Shown here piece after piece: positions 1 to 6,667 of a DNA stretch of 64,000 nucleotides (the first letter of the stretch is position 1; the number at the start of each line of letters is the position of its first letter). Below the pieces are notes generated by a model. The model was not told where the DNA came from, did no database searches, and saw only the letters and a list, made by a program, of their open reading frames with translations. The DNA comes from Candidatus Binatia bacterium. Its GTDB lineage: Bacteria > Desulfobacterota > Binatia > UBA12015. The position numbers were made by a program, and so were the translations under genes. The stretch spans positions 186,001-250,000 of the forward strand of contig JAQWRY010000052.1 of NCBI GenBank assembly GCA_029243485.1, in the 5' to 3' direction.

Positions 1-456
1 GAGTTCACGATGCTCGGCTATTGGAGGATGCCCGAGGCAACCGAGGCCGCGTTCGCCGGCGGCTTCCTGCACACAGGCGACCAAGCCGTGCGCGACGAGG
101 ACGGTTTCCTCTTCATCGTCGGGCGGATCAAGGAGATGATCAAAAGCGGCGGCGAAAGCATCTTTCCGGCCGAACTCGAGAAGCTGATGCACGAACATTC
201 CGACATCCACGAGTGCGCCGTCCTCGGGGTCCCCGACGCCCACTGGGGCGAGTCGGTCCTGGCGGTGATCGTGAGAACCCCCGGCGCGAGCCTCGATGAA
301 GCCACCGTCGTCCAGTGGGTGAAGGATCGGGTCGCGAGCTACAAGAAGCCACGCCACGTCCGCTTCATCGACGAGCTCCCGCGAACCGCCTCGACGCAGC
401 AGGTCCAGAAGACTCTGCTTCGCGAACGCTTCACGGCGGGCTGGCAGCGGTCCTAA
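1..456 (+). CDS. Acyl-CoA synthetase / AMP-binding enzyme, C-terminal part (5' truncated)
   Basis: The frame is open from base 1, so the gene starts before the window. The visible 151 residues are the end of the large domain and the mobile C-terminal domain of an ANL-superfamily acyl-CoA ligase. They show the TGD hinge region, a DEDGFLFIVGR stretch, the K-x-G-G-E-S-I-F-P-x-E-x-E motif, and the terminal PRTAS...VQK..LRERF motif. These enzymes activate a carboxylate with ATP and load it onto CoA. One oddity is that the usual S-G-K before VQK (the A10 lysine used for adenylation) reads S-T-Q-Q here. The next gene starts 9 bases after the stop, and the downstream run ends in LuxE and LuxC-type genes, so this ligase may feed acyl groups into that pathway. 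Family is sure; substrate unknown. Confidence 0.88.
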   Translation, partial: EFTMLGYWRMPEATEAAFAGGFLHTGDQAVRDEDGFLFIVGRIKEMIKSGGESIFPAELEKLMHEHSDIHECAVLGVPDAHWGESVLAVIVRTPGASLDEATVVQWVKDRVASYKKPRHVRFIDELPRTASTQQVQKTLLRERFTAGWQRS

Positions 457-465
457 GGGAATCTC

Positions 466-1836
466 TTGGCCCTGAAACTCCATCCCGCGCGCCCTCGACG
501 ACGCAACATCCTGCGCATGTCCATCCCGGTGGTGGCGCTGCCCATGCTCGGGCTACTCGTCCTCATTCAGGCGGCATCGCTGCGCAGTCCGCTCTCCGAG
601 ATCGAAGCACCGCTCGCGATTGCCGTCCGCTACCCGACGCGTGGGCTGGCGGAATCCGCCCCCACGACGGCGAGCGCCGCGGCGACGGCCGTCGCGAGCG
701 TTGGACCCAAAATTCTGGGTACGACGGAGTTCCGATTGCGCTCGCTCGGCGTCGTGGTCGGCTGTGCCGCCCTCGGCCTCCTCGTCTGGCTCGGGGAACG
801 CCTCTTCTCGACACGAGCCGGTGTCATCGCCGCCCTCATCCTGATGGCGAGCCAAGCGGGTCGCTCTCTTCTCGGTACCGAGTTCGGCGTAGAGCCATTC
901 TATCTGCTGGCGATGTTGATGAGCCTCGGTGCGATTCGAAACCTCTCGTTCGACAAGCGAAGCCTCCTTCGTGCGGGGATCGCTGGTGGCACCGCCATCG
1001 CGCTCGTCGGACCGAGCGCGGTGTGGATTCCCCTGATGGCCCTCGTGTGGCTGCAACGACTCCACGGGCTCACGCTGCGAAGCTTCTGCATCGCGATCGG
1101 AACGACCGCCGCGGCGACCACCGTCGTCGCGTTCCTCTCCTCGCTCGCACTCGGTACGGCCCCGCTCCCAATCCCGAGCGCCCTCCCGCCGGCCCGCGAT
1201 TCCCTGCTGGGCTTTCTGTTGGACACTCCCCAGCTCATCCCGATCGTGCCACTGGTCCTTCTCGGGTTTTGGAACATTCCGCAGCGCTGGCAACGACAGG
1301 GCTCGCCCCGCTTCCTCGCGACCTGGGTGATTCTCGCCGGTGCGGTGATGCTGGCGTTCGGGGCCTTCGCGCCGCTCTGGGTCGCAATCGCCATGGCCCT
1401 CGGGGTCGCGTCGAGTTGGGCGATGGCGCGCGCTCCGCGGGCTCATCTCGCGGCCGCCGCCGCCACGTGCATGGCTCTGGGGATCTCGCTCGGTTCTTTC
1501 GCCTCCGCCACGCCCGAGTTCGACATGGACCGGTGGGCGGTTCGTGAGACCGGGAAGTTCCTTCGACGCAACCTCGCCGCCGACGCGACGATCGCTGCGC
1601 CCGACACGGCGCGCGGACGTCTCTCCTACTACGCAACCCGCGCCATCGCGCCGCTCAGCACCGATTCCGCAGAGCTCGACGGCATCGACTACGTCGTTCT
1701 GGACCGGCGCGTCATCGACGGGGCCGCCCCGAGTCCCGGGGTCCTGCCGGCCAGGGAGCTCACGATCCACGGGCATCGTCTGCAGGTGGTCGCCGAATTC
1801 GGATCCTGGCTGCTCGCCCGGGTCGATCCGGCTTGA
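466..1836 (+). CDS. Polytopic membrane protein, glycosyltransferase-39-like
   Basis: This 456-residue protein has about nine or ten hydrophobic segments between residues 15 and 345 and a soluble C-terminal part of about 110 residues. The layout matches ArnT/PMT-type (GT39/GT83) enzymes, which move a sugar from a polyprenyl phosphate donor on the outer face of the inner membrane. The first loop carries an acidic S-E-I-E patch where the family normally has its catalytic acidic pair, but the overall match is weak. The first start is a TTG 9 bases after the upstream stop; an ATG at residue 18 (base 517) would remove the basic N-terminus. It sits inside the co-directional run leading to luxE/luxC-like genes. 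It could instead be a non-catalytic multi-spanning protein. Confidence 0.6.
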   Translation: MALKLHPARPRRRNILRMSIPVVALPMLGLLVLIQAASLRSPLSEIEAPLAIAVRYPTRGLAESAPTTASAAATAVASVGPKILGTTEFRLRSLGVVVGCAALGLLVWLGERLFSTRAGVIAALILMASQAGRSLLGTEFGVEPFYLLAMLMSLGAIRNLSFDKRSLLRAGIAGGTAIALVGPSAVWIPLMALVWLQRLHGLTLRSFCIAIGTTAAATTVVAFLSSLALGTAPLPIPSALPPARDSLLGFLLDTPQLIPIVPLVLLGFWNIPQRWQRQGSPRFLATWVILAGAVMLAFGAFAPLWVAIAMALGVASSWAMARAPRAHLAAAAATCMALGISLGSFASATPEFDMDRWAVRETGKFLRRNLAADATIAAPDTARGRLSYYATRAIAPLSTDSAELDGIDYVVLDRRVIDGAAPSPGVLPARELTIHGHRLQVVAEFGSWLLARVDPA

Positions 1837-1871
1837 TTGGCGAAGCGCTCCGGATCCCCTACACAGGGAGT

Positions 1872-2453
1872 ATGGCGAACCCCGACCCTCCGCAGGAGAA
1901 CGCTCCTGCGGAAGCTCCCGAGGAGAACAAGCCCGCGGTCGAGAACCGCTGGTGGGTCGACAGCGGCACCAAGAAGGAAGCCCGCGGTGGTGCCGCCCGG
2001 CAGAGCGCCGAACCCGACGGGACGGGGCCCATCATCGGCCAACTATTCTTCGACGTCGGAATCGGATTCGATCAGGACAAGGCCCAAAAGCAGCTTACCG
2101 ACTCGAATCTGAACCTCATCAAAGAGGCCAACCCCAGCGAGGGCACTTGGGCCTACATGTGCATGATCGAGGACAAGTCGCCGCCGGAACGGCTCGCCAA
2201 GGTGAAGCGCATGCTCCGGCTCCCGAAGTGGGCACGCGGGGTTCTCGTCGATGCCGGCACATCGATCCGCGCGATCGCCACCGGCGAGCCCGTCGGCGAA
2301 CGGATCATCGAGCTCTCGATCGGCAGCCAGTCCTCATTCGACGCCTGGGCGGGCGGCGAATGGGTCCGAGAGAAGGTCTTTCGGAGCCGAGAACGAGCGC
2401 TCCGCGAGGGTTCGGGGCTGATCGTCCGGTACTTGAAGAACCGAGATCGCTAA
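1872..2453 (+). CDS. Hypothetical soluble protein
   Basis: I do not recognise this 193-residue protein. The ATG at 1872 follows a CAGGGAGT ribosome site, which favours it over a TTG at 1833 that overlaps the previous stop. The first 45 residues are rich in Pro, Glu, Asn and Ala and look disordered. The rest looks like a compact mixed alpha/beta domain with many charged residues, containing stretches such as GTWAYMCMIEDKSPPER and WARGVLVDAG. No signal peptide, membrane segment or cysteine cluster is visible. It lies 35 bases after the membrane protein and 38 bases before the TPR gene, in the same direction, so co-expression with the acyl-reduction genes is likely. No function can be assigned. 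Confidence 0.7.
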   Translation: MANPDPPQENAPAEAPEENKPAVENRWWVDSGTKKEARGGAARQSAEPDGTGPIIGQLFFDVGIGFDQDKAQKQLTDSNLNLIKEANPSEGTWAYMCMIEDKSPPERLAKVKRMLRLPKWARGVLVDAGTSIRAIATGEPVGERIIELSIGSQSSFDAWAGGEWVREKVFRSRERALREGSGLIVRYLKNRDR

Positions 2454-2491
2454 CCCTTGCCTGCACCCGCCCGCGCGGGTACCTCCACAGC

Positions 2492-2833
2492 ATGGCGGGC
2501 AAGGAAGAGTTCTACGACGAAGGCCTCGATCTCGCGTTCGACGAGGACTATCCGGGAGCCATCGAGAAGTACAAAGCGGCTCTCGAAGTCGATCCCGGCT
2601 ACACCGACGCTCTCCATGCCCTCGCGATGGCGCACGCGGAAACGGGGAACCTCGACGAGGCGATCGAGGCTGGCAAACGCCTCTGCGACATCGCGCCCGA
2701 CGACATCCTCGCGCACACCAGCCTGTCCACCTTCTACATGAACAAGGACATGATCCCCGAGGCCGAAGCCGAGTCCGCCAAGGCCCGGATGCTCGACTGG
2801 AAGCGCCAATTGAAGGAAGGCGGCGACTCGTGA
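2492..2833 (+). CDS. Small TPR-repeat protein
   Basis: This 113-residue protein consists almost entirely of two to three tetratricopeptide repeats. The pattern of small and aromatic residues is clear: A-F-D-E-D-Y-P-G-A-I-E-K-Y near residue 15, then a second helix pair A-L-A-M-A-H-A-E-T-G-N-L-D-E-A-I-E-A near 44, and a third around 79. TPR units mediate protein-protein contacts. The ATG at 2492 sits just after a GC-rich stretch with no strong ribosome site. The gene overlaps the next one by four bases (GTGA), so the two are probably translationally coupled and may act together. Its place in the luxE/luxC-like run suggests a scaffold or accessory role, which is inference only. Confidence 0.8.
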   Translation: MAGKEEFYDEGLDLAFDEDYPGAIEKYKAALEVDPGYTDALHALAMAHAETGNLDEAIEAGKRLCDIAPDDILAHTSLSTFYMNKDMIPEAEAESAKARMLDWKRQLKEGGDS

Positions 2834-3102
2834 GCGAGGAGCGCGCCGACGAGTACTACGTCGAGCGGCTTCTCTCGCGCGTGAAGCTCGTCGTCGCCAC
2901 CGATGACGACATCCCCATCGAAACGAAGCTCGAAACGCAGCCCATGCTGAAGGAGTTCATCCAGACGTTGAGCTACCCGCCCGACCAGCAGGACCAGGGC
3001 CGCGCGATCGGACAACATCAGTTTCTACTCGATGCGCTCGACGACTACCCAAACTGCACCGCTCTCCTCACCGCCCTGCGGAACTTCGTTCCGTACCTCT
3101 AG
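2830..3102 (+). CDS. Small hypothetical protein coupled to the TPR gene
   Basis: This 90-residue acidic protein is not recognised. It starts at a GTG that overlaps the TPR stop codon in GTGA and ends 8 bases before the luxE-like gene. No signal peptide or membrane segment is visible. It contains no D-S-L phosphopantetheine site, so it is not an acyl carrier protein, which would have been the attractive guess next to acyl-activating genes. The tight coupling upstream and downstream argues that it is a real gene of the run and not a chance frame. It may be a small subunit or adaptor for one of its neighbours. Confidence 0.65.
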   Translation: MSEERADEYYVERLLSRVKLVVATDDDIPIETKLETQPMLKEFIQTLSYPPDQQDQGRAIGQHQFLLDALDDYPNCTALLTALRNFVPYL

Positions 3103-3110
3103 AGGGGTCG

Positions 3111-4229
3111 ATGGCATCAGCCAGCGAACTCGAACGGGTCACGACGAGCGTTCTGGGGTTCATCGACCGCCACGCACGCGCGACCCTCTATCCGGACGCC
3201 ACACTCGACGCCGAGTTCGATCGGGTCGCGCTCGACGTCTTCGAGTTCCAGTACGCGAACTCGCCGGTCTACCGCGCGTTCTGCGATCGACGAGACCGAA
3301 GCCCGGGCCGGGTGCAATCCTGGCGAGAGATCCCCTCGGTTCCGACGTCGGCCTTCAAGTCTCTGGACCTCCACTGTGCCCCGCCGGAGAAGACCTTTCT
3401 CACCAGCGGCACGACGCAAGGACCGGACACACGCGGTCGTCACCACGTTCCGCGCCTCGAACTATACCGACGCTCCGCCCTTCCCCACTTCCGTCGGATG
3501 GTCCTGCCCGACGAAGTGCGCCCCCGACTCGTCGGGCTGGTCGGCGGGCCCGACATCCTGCCGGACTCGTCTCTCAGCCACATGGTCGAGTGGATTCGTC
3601 AGGACGTGTGCGACGGGGACGGCGAGTACCTGATCGACGGCGACACCTTCGACCCGGCGCGCGCGGCCGCGCGTCTCGAAGAGATCTCGAGCGACGGACG
3701 GCCATTGTGCCTGATCGGCGTACGGGTCGCCTTCACGTCCCTTCTCGAACACTGCGCGGCCACCCACCCGATCGAACTCCCAGCGAACTCCCGCATCGTC
3801 GATACCGGCGGCCCGAAAGGCGGACGCGCCCTCTCCGACGCCGGCTTCCTCGCCGCCTGCTGGCACCGACTCGGCGTCTCTGGGTACTACTGCGTGAACG
3901 AGTACGGAATGACGGAGCTCTGCTCGCAGTACTACGACGACGTCCTGGCGGAGCGCTTCGCGGGAACGAATCGAAAACGACGCAAGGTCGGACCGGCTTG
4001 GCTACGCACGCGCGTCGTCGACCCGGTGAGCCTCGAGACGCTCCCCGATGGCGAGACTGGGCTCCTCTGCCACGTGGACCTCGCGAACGCATTGTCGGTG
4101 CTCGCGGTGCAGACCGAGGATCTCGGCGTCCTCGAGGGAAGGCGGTTCGTTCTTCGAGGTCGTGCACCCGGAGCGGAGCCGCGCGGCTGCGCGCTCGCGC
4201 TGGCCGACCTTCTCAAGGGAAGCCCGTGA
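3111..4229 (+). CDS. LuxE-type acyl-protein synthetase
   Basis: This 372-residue protein matches the LuxE acyl-protein synthetase family in length and layout. LuxE activates a fatty acid with ATP and carries it on a cysteine before handing it to the LuxC reductase. The nucleotide-binding signature TSGTTQGPD lies near residue 102, an E-Y-G-M-T-E-L motif near 265, and a conserved GAEPRGC segment ends at Cys360, the position expected for the acyl-carrying cysteine. The gene overlaps the luxC-like fusion by four bases (GTGA), a strong sign of a shared complex. No luxA, luxB or luxD is present, so light production is not suggested. The likely job is to supply acyl groups to the reductase-aminotransferase. 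Confidence 0.9.
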   Translation: MASASELERVTTSVLGFIDRHARATLYPDATLDAEFDRVALDVFEFQYANSPVYRAFCDRRDRSPGRVQSWREIPSVPTSAFKSLDLHCAPPEKTFLTSGTTQGPDTRGRHHVPRLELYRRSALPHFRRMVLPDEVRPRLVGLVGGPDILPDSSLSHMVEWIRQDVCDGDGEYLIDGDTFDPARAAARLEEISSDGRPLCLIGVRVAFTSLLEHCAATHPIELPANSRIVDTGGPKGGRALSDAGFLAACWHRLGVSGYYCVNEYGMTELCSQYYDDVLAERFAGTNRKRRKVGPAWLRTRVVDPVSLETLPDGETGLLCHVDLANALSVLAVQTEDLGVLEGRRFVLRGRAPGAEPRGCALALADLLKGSP

Positions 4230-6667
4230 GCGACGCGATCACGCTGACCGATGCAGAGATCCCGAGCCTCCTGGACCGACTCGTCGCGGCCGGTCGCACG
4301 GCCGCGGCTCTGCCCCGGGAAGAGCGAGTCTCAATCCTCGGGCGCGTCGCCGCGGGCTGGCTAGCCGATCGACCCGCCCTCCAGGAAACCGCAGACGCGA
4401 TCTCCGCGGAGACCGGCTACGCGCCAGCCATGGTCGTGACGTGCCTCGAACGAACCCTCGAGGCATGGAGCACCCGGCCACTCCGTGCGCTTCTCGACCA
4501 GACCCTCGCATCACCCGCGTCGATCGCGACCGCGCCGGAGCTGGTGGTCGCCGTCCTCGCTCAAAACACGCCCGGCCTCGCGATCGCACCGACCTTCTCG
4601 GCGCTCGCGCTCGGATCCGCGATTCTCCTGAAGAGCTCACACGGCGAAGAAACCTTCGCACCGCGGCTAGCCGAGCGGATCCGCGCCGTCGACGCGACTC
4701 TCGGCGCCGCCTGCGAGGCTCACACCTGGCGCGGCGGCACCTCTCTGGAAAAGACCTTGTTCCCGCGAGCATCACGCGTCGTCGTGTACGGCCCGCGCGA
4801 CGCCGTGGAGCGCGCACGCTCTCTCGCTCCAGAGACGGTCCTCTCGTGCGGACCACGCGTGAGTGTCGCGGTCGTCGCCCAGGTGAGCGACATCGATGCA
4901 CTCGCGGTCGCGCTCGCGCGAGATGTCGCTTTCCTCGACCAACGTGGCTGCCTCTCGCCACAGGCGGTGCTGGTCGCGGAGGAACTCGACCGCACCGCGC
5001 TCGGGCACGCCCTCGCGCGCGAGCTCTCGGCGCTCGAGAAAACATGGCCGCGACGGAAGCTCTCCGAGGCCGACGCGGCTTCATTCCGCCGCGCCGTCGA
5101 ACAAGCCGAAGCCCGTGCTCTCGGAGGCGCGGACATCGAACTGCTCGGAGGTGTCGGCGAACCCTGGGCGGTCGTGGTCGACCCACAACCGTCGATCGAG
5201 GCATCACCGCTCGACCGCTTCGTTCGCCTCCACCCGTTCTCGGGTTCGGAGGGTCTCGCGACCGCGCTGGCACCCCTGCGCGGTCTTCTCGATTGCGTCG
5301 GACTCACAGACGGCGGACGCCCGCTCGACGACATCTGTCGCTCCGCGGGCGCCGGGCGGATTTGCCCGATCGGCAAGATGCAGGATCCGCCTGCAGATTG
5401 GCATTCGGGGGGCCGCCCGCCGTTACACGACTACCTCACGTGGAGCGCACGACCCACGACCGATGCGCACGGATCGCTCGGCACCAAACGACGCGGCCGC
5501 TTTCTTCGCCATGTTGCGCAGACGTCGGACAGCCCTCGCGGGATCGACGTGGAGCGCGCACGGGGATCGTGGGTTCATTCGCGCGACGGCCGCCGCCATC
5601 TCGACTTGCTCGCCGGAATCGGCGTCGCCTCGATCGGGCACGGGCATCCTCGCGTCGCAGCGGCGGTCGCAGAGCAGAGCGCCCGGTACACACACGTCAT
5701 GGTGTACGGCGAAGACATCCTCGCGCCCCAGGTCGACCTGGCTGAGCGTCTCGCCGCGATGCTACCGCCGTCGCTGTCGACGACGTACTTCACCAACAGC
5801 GGCGCGGAAGCGATCGAGGGTGCGATGAAGCTGGTCCGAAAGGCGACCGGCCGCAAAGAGATCCTCGCGTTCGAGGGCGCGTACCACGGCGACACCACCG
5901 GAGCGATGGCGCTCGGCGGCAACCCCTTTTACCGCGAACCCTTCGAGCCGTTAGTCGGCCCCGTCGAACATCTTCCCTGGAACGACGACCGAGCGCTCTC
6001 ACGAATCGACGAGCGCACGGCCGCGGTCTTCACCGAACCGGTCCAGGCCGAAGGCGGCGTACGGATCCCGTCGCCGGAATTCCTCCCCGCCCTTGCCCGC
6101 CGATGCCGGGAGGTCGGAGCGCTTCTGGTCTTCGACGAAGTGGTGACCGGCCTGGGTCGCACCGGCACGTGGTTCGGGTTCGAGCACTGGGCCGGCAGCG
6201 CACCGGACGTGATGGTCTTGGCCAAGTCTCTGGGCGGAGGACTGCCGCTCGGCGCCTTCGTCTCGTCGCCCGAGTTGCATCGCGCCCTCTCCGAGGACCC
6301 GCCACTGGGCCATGTAACGACGTTCGGCGGCAACCCCGTGTGCTGCGCCGCCGCGCTCGCATCCCTTGACGTGCTCACCGAGGAGCGCCTTCCTGAGCGA
6401 GCCGGCACGGTAGGTTTGTACTTCAAGGACCGGCTGTCCGAACTCGTGGGCCACGGCGTCCAAGAGGTGCGGGGGATCGGGCTCCTGATCGGACTCGAGT
6501 TCGAGACCCCCAACGGGACGATGGCCTTCGCGGACGGCTGTCGCGAGAACGGCGTCCTCCTCGGATGGACGCTGCACCACGACTGCGTCATCCGACTCGC
6601 ACCACCGCTCACGATCTCCGAAGACGAGATCGATCACGCCCTTAGCGTGATGAAGCGGGTACTCTAG
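4226..6667 (+). CDS. LuxC-type acyl reductase fused to class III PLP aminotransferase
   Basis: One uninterrupted 813-residue frame carries two enzymes. Residues 1-408 are a LuxC-type fatty acyl reductase with an aldehyde-dehydrogenase fold. The nucleophilic Cys242 lies in L-D-Q-R-G-C-L-S-P-Q, and the family ending GRICPIGKMQ...WHSGGRP spans residues 377-398. Residues 422-813 are a class III aminotransferase with a TNSGAEA phosphate loop at 523-529, a FDE motif at 636-638, and the PLP lysine Lys667 in A-K-S-L-G-G-G. The GTG start overlaps the luxE-like stop. Predicted chemistry is acyl-enzyme to fatty aldehyde with NADPH, then direct amination to a primary amine. PigE (prodiginine) and TamH (tambjamine) have this order of activities. 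The stop overlaps that of the opposing sulfatase in the tetranucleotide CTAG. Confidence 0.9.
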   Translation: MSDAITLTDAEIPSLLDRLVAAGRTAAALPREERVSILGRVAAGWLADRPALQETADAISAETGYAPAMVVTCLERTLEAWSTRPLRALLDQTLASPASIATAPELVVAVLAQNTPGLAIAPTFSALALGSAILLKSSHGEETFAPRLAERIRAVDATLGAACEAHTWRGGTSLEKTLFPRASRVVVYGPRDAVERARSLAPETVLSCGPRVSVAVVAQVSDIDALAVALARDVAFLDQRGCLSPQAVLVAEELDRTALGHALARELSALEKTWPRRKLSEADAASFRRAVEQAEARALGGADIELLGGVGEPWAVVVDPQPSIEASPLDRFVRLHPFSGSEGLATALAPLRGLLDCVGLTDGGRPLDDICRSAGAGRICPIGKMQDPPADWHSGGRPPLHDYLTWSARPTTDAHGSLGTKRRGRFLRHVAQTSDSPRGIDVERARGSWVHSRDGRRHLDLLAGIGVASIGHGHPRVAAAVAEQSARYTHVMVYGEDILAPQVDLAERLAAMLPPSLSTTYFTNSGAEAIEGAMKLVRKATGRKEILAFEGAYHGDTTGAMALGGNPFYREPFEPLVGPVEHLPWNDDRALSRIDERTAAVFTEPVQAEGGVRIPSPEFLPALARRCREVGALLVFDEVVTGLGRTGTWFGFEHWAGSAPDVMVLAKSLGGGLPLGAFVSSPELHRALSEDPPLGHVTTFGGNPVCCAAALASLDVLTEERLPERAGTVGLYFKDRLSELVGHGVQEVRGIGLLIGLEFETPNGTMAFADGCRENGVLLGWTLHHDCVIRLAPPLTISEDEIDHALSVMKRVL

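Noticed and set aside
315-1547. Long overlapping frames opposite or out of phase with real genes (for example 315-1547 +, 553-1776 -, 4048-5745 +, 59035-61272 +)
   Set aside because: High GC makes stop codons rare in alternative frames. These frames have Arg/Pro-rich, motif-free translations and overlap genes with clear domains.
2830-3102. Acyl carrier protein
   Set aside because: No D-S-L phosphopantetheine site and no ACP helix pattern.
4226-6667. LuxC-aminotransferase fusion as an artefact of a lost stop codon
   Set aside because: The linker between the two domains (residues 409-421) is short and composition is normal. There is no start codon with a ribosome site before the second domain, and related fused proteins exist.
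3111-6667. Bioluminescence (lux) operon
   Set aside because: No luxA, luxB or luxD is present; an aminotransferase follows the reductase. Aldehyde for light is not the likely product.
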